64,000 nt of DNA from Nymphalis io (GCF_905147045.1 NC_065895.1:13335001-13399000); one strand, 5' to 3'. Positions 24,801 through 32,130 are shown, counted from the first letter of the stretch. Numbers and translations: made by a program. The notes: a model not told the origin generated them from the letters alone.

Positions 24801-25478
24801 ATTACATCGAGGCTGTTATAAAAACAGCTTCACGGAAACTCGGAGTTCTGAACAAGGTGCGGCGCTTTTTCACGCCACAACAACTGTGCCTGCTGTACAA
24901 AACACAGGTACGGTCTTGCGTGGAATATTGCTCGCACCTTTGGGATGGCTCCGCTAAGTACCTACTTGAGGCCTTGGACCGGTTGCAGCGACGTGCCGTA
25001 CGCATTATTGGCGACGTAAAGGTCACAAACACCCTTGAACCTTTACAATTGCGTCGTGAGATAGCAGCACTGAGCGCTTTCTATCGACTGTATCACGGCG
25101 AGTGCTCTGAGGAATTATTCTCTCTAATTCCTGCTTCCCCCTTCCTTCTTAAGTCCACGCGGGCTGGTTCTCGATGTCACCGCCTAACTGTGACATCAAT
25201 TCCATCGCGAACAAAGAAATTTGGCAACTCCTTTCTTTGTCGCACTTCCAAAAAATGGAATTCCTTACCAGCTCACGTATTCCCCTCCTCTTACAACCCG
25301 GGTCCCTTCAAACGAGGCGTGAAGAGGCATCTTGCGGGCCGGCAAGGCGAAGGCGGCTAGTGCAGAACGTTTTTCCCGTCTGTACTGGCCGTCGTCGCGT
25401 TTGGACTCTACTACCACTTACCATCAGGTGGAGTAGAGTCATTTGCCCTCCCGGCGATATAAAAAAAAAAAAAAAAAA
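21801..25478 (+). mobile_element. CR1/Jockey-group LINE, near intact, with poly(A) tail
   Basis: The GC-rich 5' UTR (from about 21801, including TTTCCCATGGGTGTCGTAAG) leads into one long ORF, a 100-nt 3' UTR and an 18-base A run at 25461-25478. No ORF1 is visible between the 5' edge and the ORF, so this is a one-ORF element or an ORF1-less lineage. No target-site duplication was found by eye, so the 5' end is uncertain. Composition is clearly GC-richer than the flanks. Confidence 0.8.
22421..25360 (+). CDS. LINE polyprotein: AP endonuclease plus reverse transcriptase (979 aa)
   Basis: The ATG at 22421 (MAQQKRNNG) is chosen because upstream in-frame codons lie in the UTR-like GC-rich leader and no other ATG precedes the conserved region. 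The protein nicks target DNA and reverse transcribes its own RNA from the nick, in the nucleus. The endonuclease keeps its active-site residues: N28 (SNIRG), E55 (TETQ), D162 and N164 (GDFNAHH), D214 (LLDLLL) and the SDH at 235-237. The reverse transcriptase shows WRRANVQAVPKKGD, NYRPIAITS, SLDISKAFDRVWH and GVPQGSVLSPTLF, with the catalytic YADD at residues 695-698 (24503-24514). The C-terminus carries KKWNSLPAHVFPS, normal for the group. There are no stops or frameshifts, unlike every other large element here, so it may be competent. The exact clade within CR1/Jockey relatives is not settled. Confidence 0.9.
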   Translation: MAQQKRNNGRTAVLTPTIPSLFEVEFSNIRGLHTNLNAVHHHLETARPAMLFLTETQILRPADTSYHNYPGYTLEESFKAKAGVCLFVRTDVCCHRLRCLEDPSLSMLVVRVDLVRQSRVYVCLYRSHNGDLETSRLFDHLSRVADAAQEQFPNAELVFLGDFNAHHESWLKSLKTDHAGRTAHAFALTHDLTQLVDQPTRIPDIDGQAPSLLDLLLTSHPVEYQVVVQAPLGSSDHSLISTRVPQAKLPPLAVCKRRVWHYKSADWDGMRDYYASVPWKERCFSGNDPTASAAAVAGEIMLGMEYYIPSSDLVSRSTRNRWFTRECADAVSAKQAAYRKWINGCISGASNIDSLKANYNKNSKSCRKAYTRADAQRIVQIGHDLVSHPRGSRSFWRLTKSVQNNFCQPSLPPLRNPDGSLAHSPQEQADLLAKLFADNSVIDDCSALPPTIPACGHTMPDIKIRQRDVRAELQSLDVRKASGPDGIPAIVLKKCAAELSPVLTRLFQLSLSSGSVPEAWRRANVQAVPKKGDRSDPANYRPIAITSVLCKVMERILNNQLIHYLEDHCLINDRQYGFRPKRSTGDLLAYVTHLWGEAIDKHGESLAVSLDISKAFDRVWHRSLLSKLPAYGLPAQLCTWIASFLHKRSLRVLVDGCASQFYVVNAGVPQGSVLSPTLFLLHINDMLSLGNIHCYADDSTVHGGYHGRAVAGRAETEERRENLVIELDRTLDLIAKWGSDNLVEFNAKKTQVCALTAKKSTFSPLPSLCGTPLVMQSKIAMLGIDVRCDLSPRDYIEAVIKTASRKLGVLNKVRRFFTPQQLCLLYKTQVRSCVEYCSHLWDGSAKYLLEALDRLQRRAVRIIGDVKVTNTLEPLQLRREIAALSAFYRLYHGECSEELFSLIPASPFLLKSTRAGSRCHRLTVTSIPSRTKKFGNSFLCRTSKKWNSLPAHVFPSSYNPGPFKRGVKRHLAGRQGEGG

Positions 25479-25755
25479 GTTTCTTTACGCCACTGGTGGT
25501 GGGCACAGATTCACTGACAAAATTTGTCTCCTGTGCAACATCCGCCAGTTGAGCACCGGTTGATGATGAATTTGGTGAAGATGCATACAAAATTGGTGAT
25601 GAAGAGGGTATTGATGGGAATAAAGATTTGGAGGATGAATTAGAAGTCTGCGTGGACTCTTCTTCTAACGATGGCACGTTCGCCTGTATATATTTTTTAG
25701 TTTCAGACCTAGTTATCATATTATTCCCACGAGTAGCTAGGGACATAAAAGTCAA
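25479..25755 (-). pseudogene. N-terminal fragment of a gag-like ORF1 (R1-like)
   Basis: A plausible start is the ATG near 25746 (MSLATRGNNMITRSETKK) or the later in-frame MITRS. The roughly 85 residues are rich in S, T and P with no globular motif, as in the N-termini of R1-clade ORF1 proteins. The frame runs out into the poly(A) of the neighbouring LINE at 25478. Clade assignment is tentative: it rests on the MITRS start and the long structured leader. Confidence 0.4.
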
Positions 25756-26024
25756 TCACAGCAGAGCCCTGCATTCACTGTGATAAGGGTAAATTAAATT
25801 AGAGATCCCCTTGTCTCTAAAGTTCGCATACTAACGACTAAGCACCCCCTTAGTCATGGAGCCCTCGGCGTACGCTGTTCCACCTTAGCTTGGGTTGTAT
25901 CTCTCTTGGTCTGTCTTCTCATCTTAGGCCAATCCAACATGAGTAGCTCTAATGGCATAGCCCTAAGAATCATTGAAGCGCACAAGCCCCACCACGTCGG
26001 CAACGTAAAGATACGTCGGTGGGG
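25479..26024 (-). mobile_element. 5' part of an R1-like non-LTR element, cut by the adjacent LINE
   Basis: On the minus strand it starts beside an ATT repeat (26025-26044) with a hairpin-forming leader (CCCCACCGACGT pairing with ACGTGGTGGGG). It then has about 270 nt of untranslated sequence and an ORF start near 25755. Coding sequence is lost where the LINE poly(A) begins. The continuation is not found to the left of that LINE, so part was deleted. Confidence 0.5.
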
Positions 26025-26150
26025 TTATTATTATTATTATATTATATGCCTGTTTAAAAAGGTAAGCTACGAATTTGTATTGTAATTACAATTAATACGA
26101 AACAAGTTAATAGTTTGATAAATACTGTCACGTTTAATCAAAATATTACA

Positions 26151-26174
26151 CACATACACACACACACACACAAC
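26151..26174. repeat. (CA)n microsatellite
   Basis: A run of ACACACAC with one AACACAAC interruption. Around it, 26045-26257 is AT-rich DNA with no gene. Confidence 0.85.
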
Positions 26175-26257
26175 ACAACACACATTATATAGTGTTTGAT
26201 CCTTACTTAAAATAACATTAAACACATAAAATGTCACAAATTATCGGCCTCCCTCAC

Positions 26258-26377
26258 TTATAAACGTTATTTAGCGAGTAGTTAATGCTGTGTCTTCTTA
26301 TTCCGAATGTCAAATCACTAATGACAGAAAGAGAGAAGTTAGTGCTTAACTAAACAATCACGTAGCAACGTTTATAA
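26258..26377. mobile_element. Short inverted-repeat element (MITE-like), about 120 bp
   Basis: The ends are TTATAAACGTT (26258-26268) and its inverse AACGTTTATAA (26367-26377), with weaker dyad symmetry continuing inward (TTTAGCGAGTAGTTAA against TTAACTAAACAATCACG). The left terminus recurs with the TTTAGCGAGT extension at about 44593 and 52206, and the other terminus at about 55596. No transposase is encoded. Confidence 0.6.
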
Positions 26378-26482
26378 TTAAGACCCTAAATTCCCAGTAG
26401 AATAATCATTGAAATTCTAATAGTATTATTAAAATGTAACTATCTAAAACACGTTCTAGATATTTATTTCATATAATAAGGT

Positions 26483-26537
26483 TAATAGGTAGTAGGACAT
26501 TGAGCAAGGGGTAGGTACCACAAACTTGTCAGATATT
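26483..26537 (+). mobile_element. SINE family B, 5' fragment
   Basis: Contains GTAGTAGGACATTGAGCAAG, GGTAGGTACCAC and CTTGTCAGATATT. It is followed at 26538-26640 by a piece (TTTATTTCTCAT..CACTTACATGAGAAA) that resembles 55678-55740. 26641-26817 is AT-rich with nothing recognised. Confidence 0.6.
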
Positions 26538-26817
26538 AAGTTTAAGTTTAAAGAATTTATTTCTCATAAAGAATTACAGAAATTCACTTACATGAGAAAG
26601 TTACAAACTAATATAAAAATCTAAGCGTACAGTGTTACAAAAATTCATAAGAAAGAAGGTAGATGCAGAAATTTTTCGACGATCGACAAGCTTGTTAAAC
26701 ATATCGCCCGCCGTGTCACCTCAGGAATACAAAAGTATGGATGCGGCATATTTATTGAAATCTGTTCATCATTTTATTTTATTATAATTTATTTATTTTT
26801 TATTTTTTTAATATATA

Positions 26818-26881
26818 TGTCGTGGAAAAACAATATTTTTAATTAAAAGTAGCTGAATTGACTATAGTAGTAACGGGTAAA
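26818..26881 (+). repeat. LTR remnant, first 64 bp
   Basis: Starts TGTCGTGGAAAAACAATATT and is identical over 64 bases to the start of the LTR at 31755. It then jumps directly into gag-like coding sequence, so the rest of the LTR, the primer-binding site and the gag start were deleted. Confidence 0.85.
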
Positions 26882-27303
26882 GGCGCACAATGTTCGCGAT
26901 TCAGCAGAGAAATAGAGCAACCAGATGCTGATCCACGTGCTTGGTGTGCTACGATTGATATTTGCGTTAATGAACGTCCACTGGAAGGTGTATCGCTCAT
27001 CATAGCTCTCAGTAAGGCACTGAAGGGCAGTGTCTTGTCGTGGATGTCACAAATCTCCCATGCGGCATATGCAAGCCGTGTGATGACGTCACTGTTGACT
27101 AGATGGAAGGATTTAAGTCACGAAGAAATCGCTATGTCATATGTGTTGGCCCATATTGCCCAGTTCGATTCGCGTCTGTATTGCTTAGCATTTACTAGAC
27201 AAATTACGACATGTAAGAAATTACGACAAGAAGTGATGATGATTTGTGGTAACGTATTATACGATGAAAAAGATCTGGTGAGTACGTTCCAATTTGTTTA
27301 AAA
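26882..27303 (+). pseudogene. Ty3/Gypsy-type gag fragment
   Basis: An open frame of about 140 residues reads DPRAWCATIDICVNERPLEG, later ALKGSVLSWMSQISHA, then AYASRVMTSLLTRWKDL and ALFDSRL-like wording. I recognise this as an insect Ty3/Gypsy capsid region, which forms the particle shell. The start is lost to the LTR deletion, and the SQISHA-AYASR junction looks like an internal deletion. A splice-donor-like CTGGTGAGTACG lies at about 27275. The frame stops at 27301-27303, and no zinc knuckle follows. Confidence 0.6.
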
Positions 27304-27347
27304 TCGATAGACTGTGTCTACCATGTATTGTACTTTATAAGTTTCTT

Positions 27348-30300
27348 CAATCAATCAATCAACAGCCAATCGTTGTCCACTGCTGAACATAGGCCTCTCC
27401 CAAGGTGCGCCAAAGCTCCCTGTCCTCCGCCTTCCGCATCCAGTTGGTGCCCGCCACCTTCTAAAGGTCGTCGGTCCACCTGGCTGGAGGGCGCCCTACG
27501 CTGCGCTTGCCGATTCGCAGTCTCCACTCTAGGACTCGTCTGCTCCAACGGCCATCGGTCCTACGACATACGTGACCAGCCCACTGCCACTTCAGCCTGC
27601 TAATTTTGCAAGCTATGTCGGTGACTCCGGTTCTTTTCCGGATTATCTCATTTCTGATCTTATCCTTCAAAGATACTCCGAGCATAGCTCGCTCCATAGC
27701 ACGCTGAGCGACTTTGAATTTGTGGACTAGTCCCGCAGTTAGTGTCCACGTTTCGGCACCGTATGTCATGGCAGGTAAAACGCATTGGTTGAAGACTTTC
27801 GTCTTCAAACATTGCGGTATAGACGACTTGAGGACTTGACGAAGGTTGCCAAATGCTGCCCATCCCAAGCGAATTCTTCGATCGGCTTCCTTCTCGAAGT
27901 TGTTCCTACCGACTTGTATTATCTGTCCTAGGTAGGTATATTCACTAACAACTTCGAGAGGTTTCCCCTCGACGTATATCGGTCCCGGCACGACATGCCT
28001 ATTGAACATGACCTTGGTCTTGTCCAAGTTCATACCGAGACCGACACGACGGGAAGACTCGCCTAGGCTACGCAGCATTTCGGTGAGTTGTTCCAGCGAC
28101 TCTGCTATGATGACGATATCGTCGGCAAATCGAAGGTGTGAGATGTACTCGCCGTTTACATTGACTCCATACCTAGTCCAATCCAGCGTTTTGAAAACGT
28201 CTTCCAACGCGTTGGTGAACAGTTTCGGGGATATTACATCCCCCTGTCTCACCCCTCTGCGCAGTTGGATCGCCTTCGTCTTACAGTCCTGGATGTGGAC
28301 AGTCATTGTAGCGGCGTTGTACAGACACCTCAGTACCTCGATATATCTCCAATCGATATGACATCTCTGCAATGAGTCGAGCACTGCCCAGGTTTCGATG
28401 GAGTCGAAGGCTTTCTCGTAGTCCACATATGCCATACACAGCGGCTGATTGTACTCTTCGGTCTTCTGCACAATCTGCCGAACAGTATGGATGTGGTCCA
28501 CGGTGCTGTAGCCTGATCGAAAGCCGGCTTGCTCTGGGGGCTGGAACTCGTCAAGTCGTCTGGCGAGACGGTTCGTGACGACTCTTGGGAACAGCTTATA
28601 CACGTGACTCAGGAGGGAGATTGGTCTGTAGTTTTTCAAGAGGGTTTTATCACCTTTCTTGAAAAACAGTACCACCTCACTCCCGCTCCACGTTTCCGGG
28701 GTCTTGCCATGTTGGATGACGGAATTAAAGAGGCTTGCTAGCTCTTTCAGGACCGGAGTCCCGCCTGCCTTAAGCAACTCTGTTGTGATTCCGTCATCTC
28801 CCGGAGATTTGTTGTTTTTAAGCTGTTCTAGAGCCGCCCTAATCTCTCCTTGGTCAACGACCGGGAGCTCCTCGGAGTAATGGCGCATAAGAGGGGCGCG
28901 CTGGTCATCAATACTGATTCCCACGGGTTTATCCGATCTTGAAGAGAACAACTGCCCATAAAACCTCTCTACTTCTCCGACAATCTCAGGCCTAGAGGTA
29001 ACGACCCCACCATTTTCAGTTTTAAGTTTTGTCAGACGCGGCCTCCCAAACTTGCGAGCGAACACTTTCGATCCCCGATTTTGCTCAATCGCAGCCTTGA
29101 TGGCACGGGTATTGGAGCGTCGGAGATCGCGTCGCGTCAGCGTTTTTATTGTTCGGCTTAAGGCCTTATCTGACAAAAACGATGTTAGTTCTCGTCGTTT
29201 TCTCATGAGCTCGAGTGTCTCAGCAGAGAGTTTTGGTGCGTTGTCTCTTCTCTGTGGCGGAAAACACTTGCGGGATGTGTTTTGCAGTATTTTGACCAGC
29301 GTGTCGGTTCTCTCATCAATGCTGCTTATGGTTTCCAACGCGGTGAATTGATTTTGAAGTTCCATTTGGAACTTTTCGGAGCCTTGAGCAGCTTGGAGCA
29401 TGGTAGGTCGGAGAGTAGACCTCATCATTCTCGATCTTTCGGCTTTTAAGTTGATATTTAGAGTGCCTCGAACCAAGCGGTGATCACTTCCGGTATTAAA
29501 CCTGTTGATCACTGAAACATCTCTAAATATGTGCCTTTTATTCGAAATGATAAATTCTATCTCGTTCCTTGTCACGTTATCGGGGCTTCGCCAGGTCCAC
29601 CTCCTCTGAGGCTTCTTTTGAAAGAAAGAATTCATCAAAAAAAGCCCCTGCGCTTCGAGAAAGTTTACCAGCATTTGCCCCCTGTGATTTCTGCAGCCCA
29701 AGCCGTAAGGTCCGACTTTCGATTCACCGCTATCCTGTACTCCCACTTTAGCATTAAAGTCTCCCATAACAACATTGTAGTGGGCCCTCGAGGTGTCGTT
29801 GAGGGCCTTTGCGATGTCCTCGTACATCGCTTCGACCACATCATCAGAGTATGTCGAAGTTGGCGCATATACCTGTACGACCTTCAGGGAGTACCTGTCG
29901 GAAAGTTTTAGGACAAGGTACGCTACCCGGTTCGACACACTACTGATTTCCACAATGCTGCTAATGAGATCCTTTTTGACTAGAAAACCGACACCACCCT
30001 GGGAGAGGTTATCACCTTCGCGGAAGTAGAGTAAGTTACCGGACTCTAGAGTTATCGTGTCCTCCCCCTGTCTTCGGACTTCAGATAACCCCAGTATATG
30101 CCAGTTTATATGACTTAACTCTACTTCTAATTCGGCGAGGTGATGGTCCAGCCTCATCGAGCGTCCATTATACGTTGCCATGTTCAGTCGTTTTATACGG
30201 TAGCCTGCCGTGAACCGGTGATTCTTAGCACCCCCTGCCCTGCCGATACCGCGACCGCTACCTTGGTCGGGCCTAGCGGGCTTGCCGGTAACTGGGGGCC

Positions 30301-30416
30301 TTTTTTTGGGCGCATCTGCCATTAATGGAGGGGTTTGCCCATACTCGCCGCGCTGGGCAGGCGTGTTGGCGAGCGCAGTAGGGGGGTAAGATGTTTATGC
30401 TAAATTTTAAAGTTAC
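27348..30416 (-). mobile_element. RTE-clade non-LTR retrotransposon, near full length
   Basis: Flanked by the 10-bp target duplication TAAGTTTCTT (27338-27347 and 30417-30426). The 3' end on the minus strand is a TTGATTGATTGATTG repeat directly after the stop codon of the full-length frame, as is usual for RTE elements with almost no 3' UTR. The last 18 bases at the 5' end (30399-30416) are an inverted copy of the flank at 30427-30445. It landed inside the remains of the LTR element. Confidence 0.92.
27461..30322 (-). CDS. RTE polyprotein: AP endonuclease plus reverse transcriptase (953 aa, late nonsense codon)
   Basis: Starts at the ATG at 30322 (MADAPKKRPP). The endonuclease has N52 (TYNGRS), E81 (LSEVRR), the GDFNAK motif at 187-192 and a GSDHRLV near 280. 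The reverse transcriptase has FKKGDKTLLKNYRPISLLSH, YVDYEKAFDSIE, RRGVRQGDVISPKLF and the catalytic FADD at residues 732-735 (28118-28129). The C-terminal RTE tail includes TYGAETWTL, WAGHVCR and RPPARWTDDL. It ends at a TAG where the truncated copy at 35982 has AAG in the same frame. That copy runs on for 37 more residues (LWRTLGEAYV within) to a TGA touching the tail repeat. So this copy lacks only the extreme C-terminus. Proteins of this family are often misnamed craniofacial development protein 2-like. Confidence 0.92.
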   Translation of the reverse strand: MADAPKKRPPVTGKPARPDQGSGRGIGRAGGAKNHRFTAGYRIKRLNMATYNGRSMRLDHHLAELEVELSHINWHILGLSEVRRQGEDTITLESGNLLYFREGDNLSQGGVGFLVKKDLISSIVEISSVSNRVAYLVLKLSDRYSLKVVQVYAPTSTYSDDVVEAMYEDIAKALNDTSRAHYNVVMGDFNAKVGVQDSGESKVGPYGLGCRNHRGQMLVNFLEAQGLFLMNSFFQKKPQRRWTWRSPDNVTRNEIEFIISNKRHIFRDVSVINRFNTGSDHRLVRGTLNINLKAERSRMMRSTLRPTMLQAAQGSEKFQMELQNQFTALETISSIDERTDTLVKILQNTSRKCFPPQRRDNAPKLSAETLELMRKRRELTSFLSDKALSRTIKTLTRRDLRRSNTRAIKAAIEQNRGSKVFARKFGRPRLTKLKTENGGVVTSRPEIVGEVERFYGQLFSSRSDKPVGISIDDQRAPLMRHYSEELPVVDQGEIRAALEQLKNNKSPGDDGITTELLKAGGTPVLKELASLFNSVIQHGKTPETWSGSEVVLFFKKGDKTLLKNYRPISLLSHVYKLFPRVVTNRLARRLDEFQPPEQAGFRSGYSTVDHIHTVRQIVQKTEEYNQPLCMAYVDYEKAFDSIETWAVLDSLQRCHIDWRYIEVLRCLYNAATMTVHIQDCKTKAIQLRRGVRQGDVISPKLFTNALEDVFKTLDWTRYGVNVNGEYISHLRFADDIVIIAESLEQLTEMLRSLGESSRRVGLGMNLDKTKVMFNRHVVPGPIYVEGKPLEVVSEYTYLGQIIQVGRNNFEKEADRRIRLGWAAFGNLRQVLKSSIPQCLKTKVFNQCVLPAMTYGAETWTLTAGLVHKFKVAQRAMERAMLGVSLKDKIRNEIIRKRTGVTDIACKISRLKWQWAGHVCRRTDGRWSRRVLEWRLRIGKRSVGRPPARWTDDL

Positions 30417-30445
30417 TAAGTTTCTTAGTAACTTTAAAATTTAGC
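30399..30445. repeat. 22-bp palindrome at the RTE 5' junction
   Basis: Arms 30399-30420 and 30424-30445 are perfect inverse copies around a TTT loop. The centre is the target duplication. The left arm beyond the duplication belongs to the insertion, the right arm to the host flank. Confidence 0.9.
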
Positions 30446-30660
30446 TTGTGCCTACGTTGCTATAATATCTTTATTTAGCTTTAGATATTTAATTAACATT
30501 GATCTTACGCAATAATAGCTAACTATGTGTCGTACTTTATAAGTTTATTAGTAACTTTACAATTTAGCTTGTACCTTCTTCATTTACCTACTCTGCTTTG
30601 AATTAGTATTAATTAACAGTGATCTTGTGCAATGATAACTAAGAAAATTGCCTAATAACG
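30427..30660 (+). repeat. Imperfect tandem duplication of about 120 bp
   Basis: With the RTE removed, the sequence from 27328 through 30427-30530 is followed by a second diverged copy from about 30531. Both contain TACTTTATAAGTTT, TTAGTAACTTTA and AATTTAGCTTGT, then ATTAATTAACA and GATCTT. The second copy shows what the RTE target looked like. It probably belongs to the internal region of the LTR element. Confidence 0.7.
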
Positions 30661-30663
30661 GTC

Positions 30664-30972
30664 TCATGACCGTGCCTCATGTTCCAGAAATCGATTAACG
30701 TCGTTGAAAGAATAAACCTCCACGAGGGAAGCTGCCGCAGACCGCGGTTTGTGATCGTGACTGGTGGAGCATCGGGACTCTACGGCATTATCTTCACCAA
30801 GGCGTTTCGTGAGTGCCGCCACGAACCACGGTGCTGATGCGACCGATCGTATCATTAATGCGATACAACCTATCAATACTACGGTGAGATCCAACCAATT
30901 TTCCAATACCAATTTCGATCCTAGCATTAATATTTGATGCGAGGAGGTAGGTTGACTCTCCTGAAGGAACAT
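30664..30972 (-). CDS. Unrecognised ORF with one hydrophobic segment (102 aa)
   Basis: I do not recognise this frame. It has one likely membrane-spanning stretch (WLDLTVVLIGCIALMIRSV, residues about 32-50) followed by a basic, serine-rich tail. It is GC-richer than its surroundings and lies between the RTE and the integrase tail, antisense to both gag and integrase. It could be the C-terminus of a membrane protein from another inserted element, or chance. Confidence 0.25.
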   Translation of the reverse strand: MFLQESQPTSSHQILMLGSKLVLENWLDLTVVLIGCIALMIRSVASAPWFVAALTKRLGEDNAVESRCSTSHDHKPRSAAASLVEVYSFNDVNRFLEHEARS

Positions 30973-31288
30973 AGAAAAGAGTGCGAGTTACGACAAAATT
31001 AGATTTGATAAAAATAAGGCTAAAATTGTAAAGTTTGACATTGGTGACTTGGTCTTAATTCAAAACGAAGAGAGAAATCAAACTAAGCTAGATCCTAAAT
31101 ACAAAGGACCGTTTAAAGTTGTGGAATTGCTTGAAGGTGATCGCTATCTGTTAAAACAGTTGTCTGGTAATAGAACCTATAAATATGCTCACGATCGTTT
31201 ACGAAAGATTCCTCATACTGATATACCGGCTGAGTTAGATTTGTTTAATGTGGATGATGGTGATGCGGGAACCGCCACCAGTAAATAG
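30965..31288 (+). pseudogene. Ty3/Gypsy-type integrase C-terminus
   Basis: The frame opens after a TGA at 30962-30964. It contains FDIGDLVLI then KLDPKYKGPFKVVELLEGD and YKYAHDRLRKIP, the GPY/F-type module that ends Ty3/Gypsy integrases and helps target insertion. The catalytic core (HHCC and DDE) is missing. It stops at 31286-31288, about 465 bases before the LTR at 31755. Confidence 0.75.
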
Positions 31289-31754
31289 AGCACATACCAT
31301 GGCTATTTGGTCGCACTGCACGCACTAGTCTGTAGTCGTAACTGCAACTCGCTCGGGTTGTTCAGGGCGCGATGGGCAGCTAGTGGTGTGGCGGGGACCC
31401 GGGTCTCATAGGAGACTATTGTTGTGTCGGTCATGTATTGACCTGGGACTCGTAGAGTCTAGATGAAGAGTTGGTCGTATCACATGAGGTGATGACGATA
31501 TGGGTGGCAATAGTAGTTGCCACTAGCTGCTGAGTCAGCCGGGCCATGAGCGTTGTATGTGATCTTACTGTATCAATAAAACTTTATTTTTTTTAATGAC
31601 AGTTAGAGGAACCTTTCGTTGGTAGTTTTTTTTGTGGTGAATAAACAATGTAATTTCACGTTACGGTCAGGTTGGCCGAGATTTTAAAAATGCTTCAAAT
31701 TTGATAGTCTTGTTACAGATAAACACGAGGGCGTGTAACTCGTCAGGCTGGCCG
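31289..31754 (+). other. GC-richer region between integrase tail and LTR
   Basis: Contains two polyadenylation-type AATAAA hexamers (31575-31580 and 31640-31645) and ends CAGGCTGGCCG before the LTR. It may be the 3' LTR or 3' UTR of the element that supplied the integrase. A clear polypurine tract is not visible next to the LTR at 31755. No coding sequence seen. Confidence 0.4.
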
Positions 31755-32054
31755 TGTCGTGGAAAAACAATATTTTTAATTAAAAGTAGCTGAATTGACT
31801 ATAGTAGTAACGGGTAAACGCGGTGACTTCTTTCGTTGTTGAAGTCACGTGAACAGAGTCGTGTTGGGGAGTGGAGTGACTGTTTATAAAAACACTTGCA
31901 TTCGAGAAATGGAGACTTGCGTTTGAGAAACCGACCAGTCTACACCTCCAAGGCGAAACTGTCGGTTTACCTATTTAGTACCTAATTATACTTGTGTATT
32001 GTGATCTGTAACAATAAATCCTTGTTATACCTACATTAAGTTATTATTGATACA
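31755..32054 (+). mobile_element. Long terminal repeat, about 300 bp
   Basis: Begins TGTCGTGGAAAAAC (same as 26818) and probably ends TTGATACA at 32054, giving the usual TG...CA ends. A polyadenylation hexamer AATAAA lies at 32013-32018. A gag-like start follows immediately, so this LTR sits in 5' position relative to that gag. Confidence 0.7.
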
Positions 32055-32062
32055 ATATCGTG

Positions 32063-32130
32063 ATGGACCTCGTACCACCGAATTTAGAAGAGGACAGCTC
32101 TATCGCTCAGCCGTCGCTGCCGCCGACATA
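32063..32130 (+). pseudogene. Gag N-terminus, interrupted
   Basis: ATG at 32063 opens MDLVPPNLEEDSSIAQPSLP, about 22 residues, nine bases after the LTR end. The frame is cut where the minus-strand LINE's A-rich 3' end starts. Its position after an LTR argues for gag of a second, tandem LTR-element copy. Confidence 0.5.

Noticed and set aside
25479..25515. Apparent SINE B start (CCACTGGTGGTGGGC) right after the LINE poly(A)
   Set aside because: The resemblance stops after about 12 bases, and the sequence reads as ORF1 codons of the R1-like element on the minus strand.
28002..29911. Plus-strand open frames of up to 126 codons
   Set aside because: They lie entirely antisense to the RTE polyprotein and reflect its codon bias.
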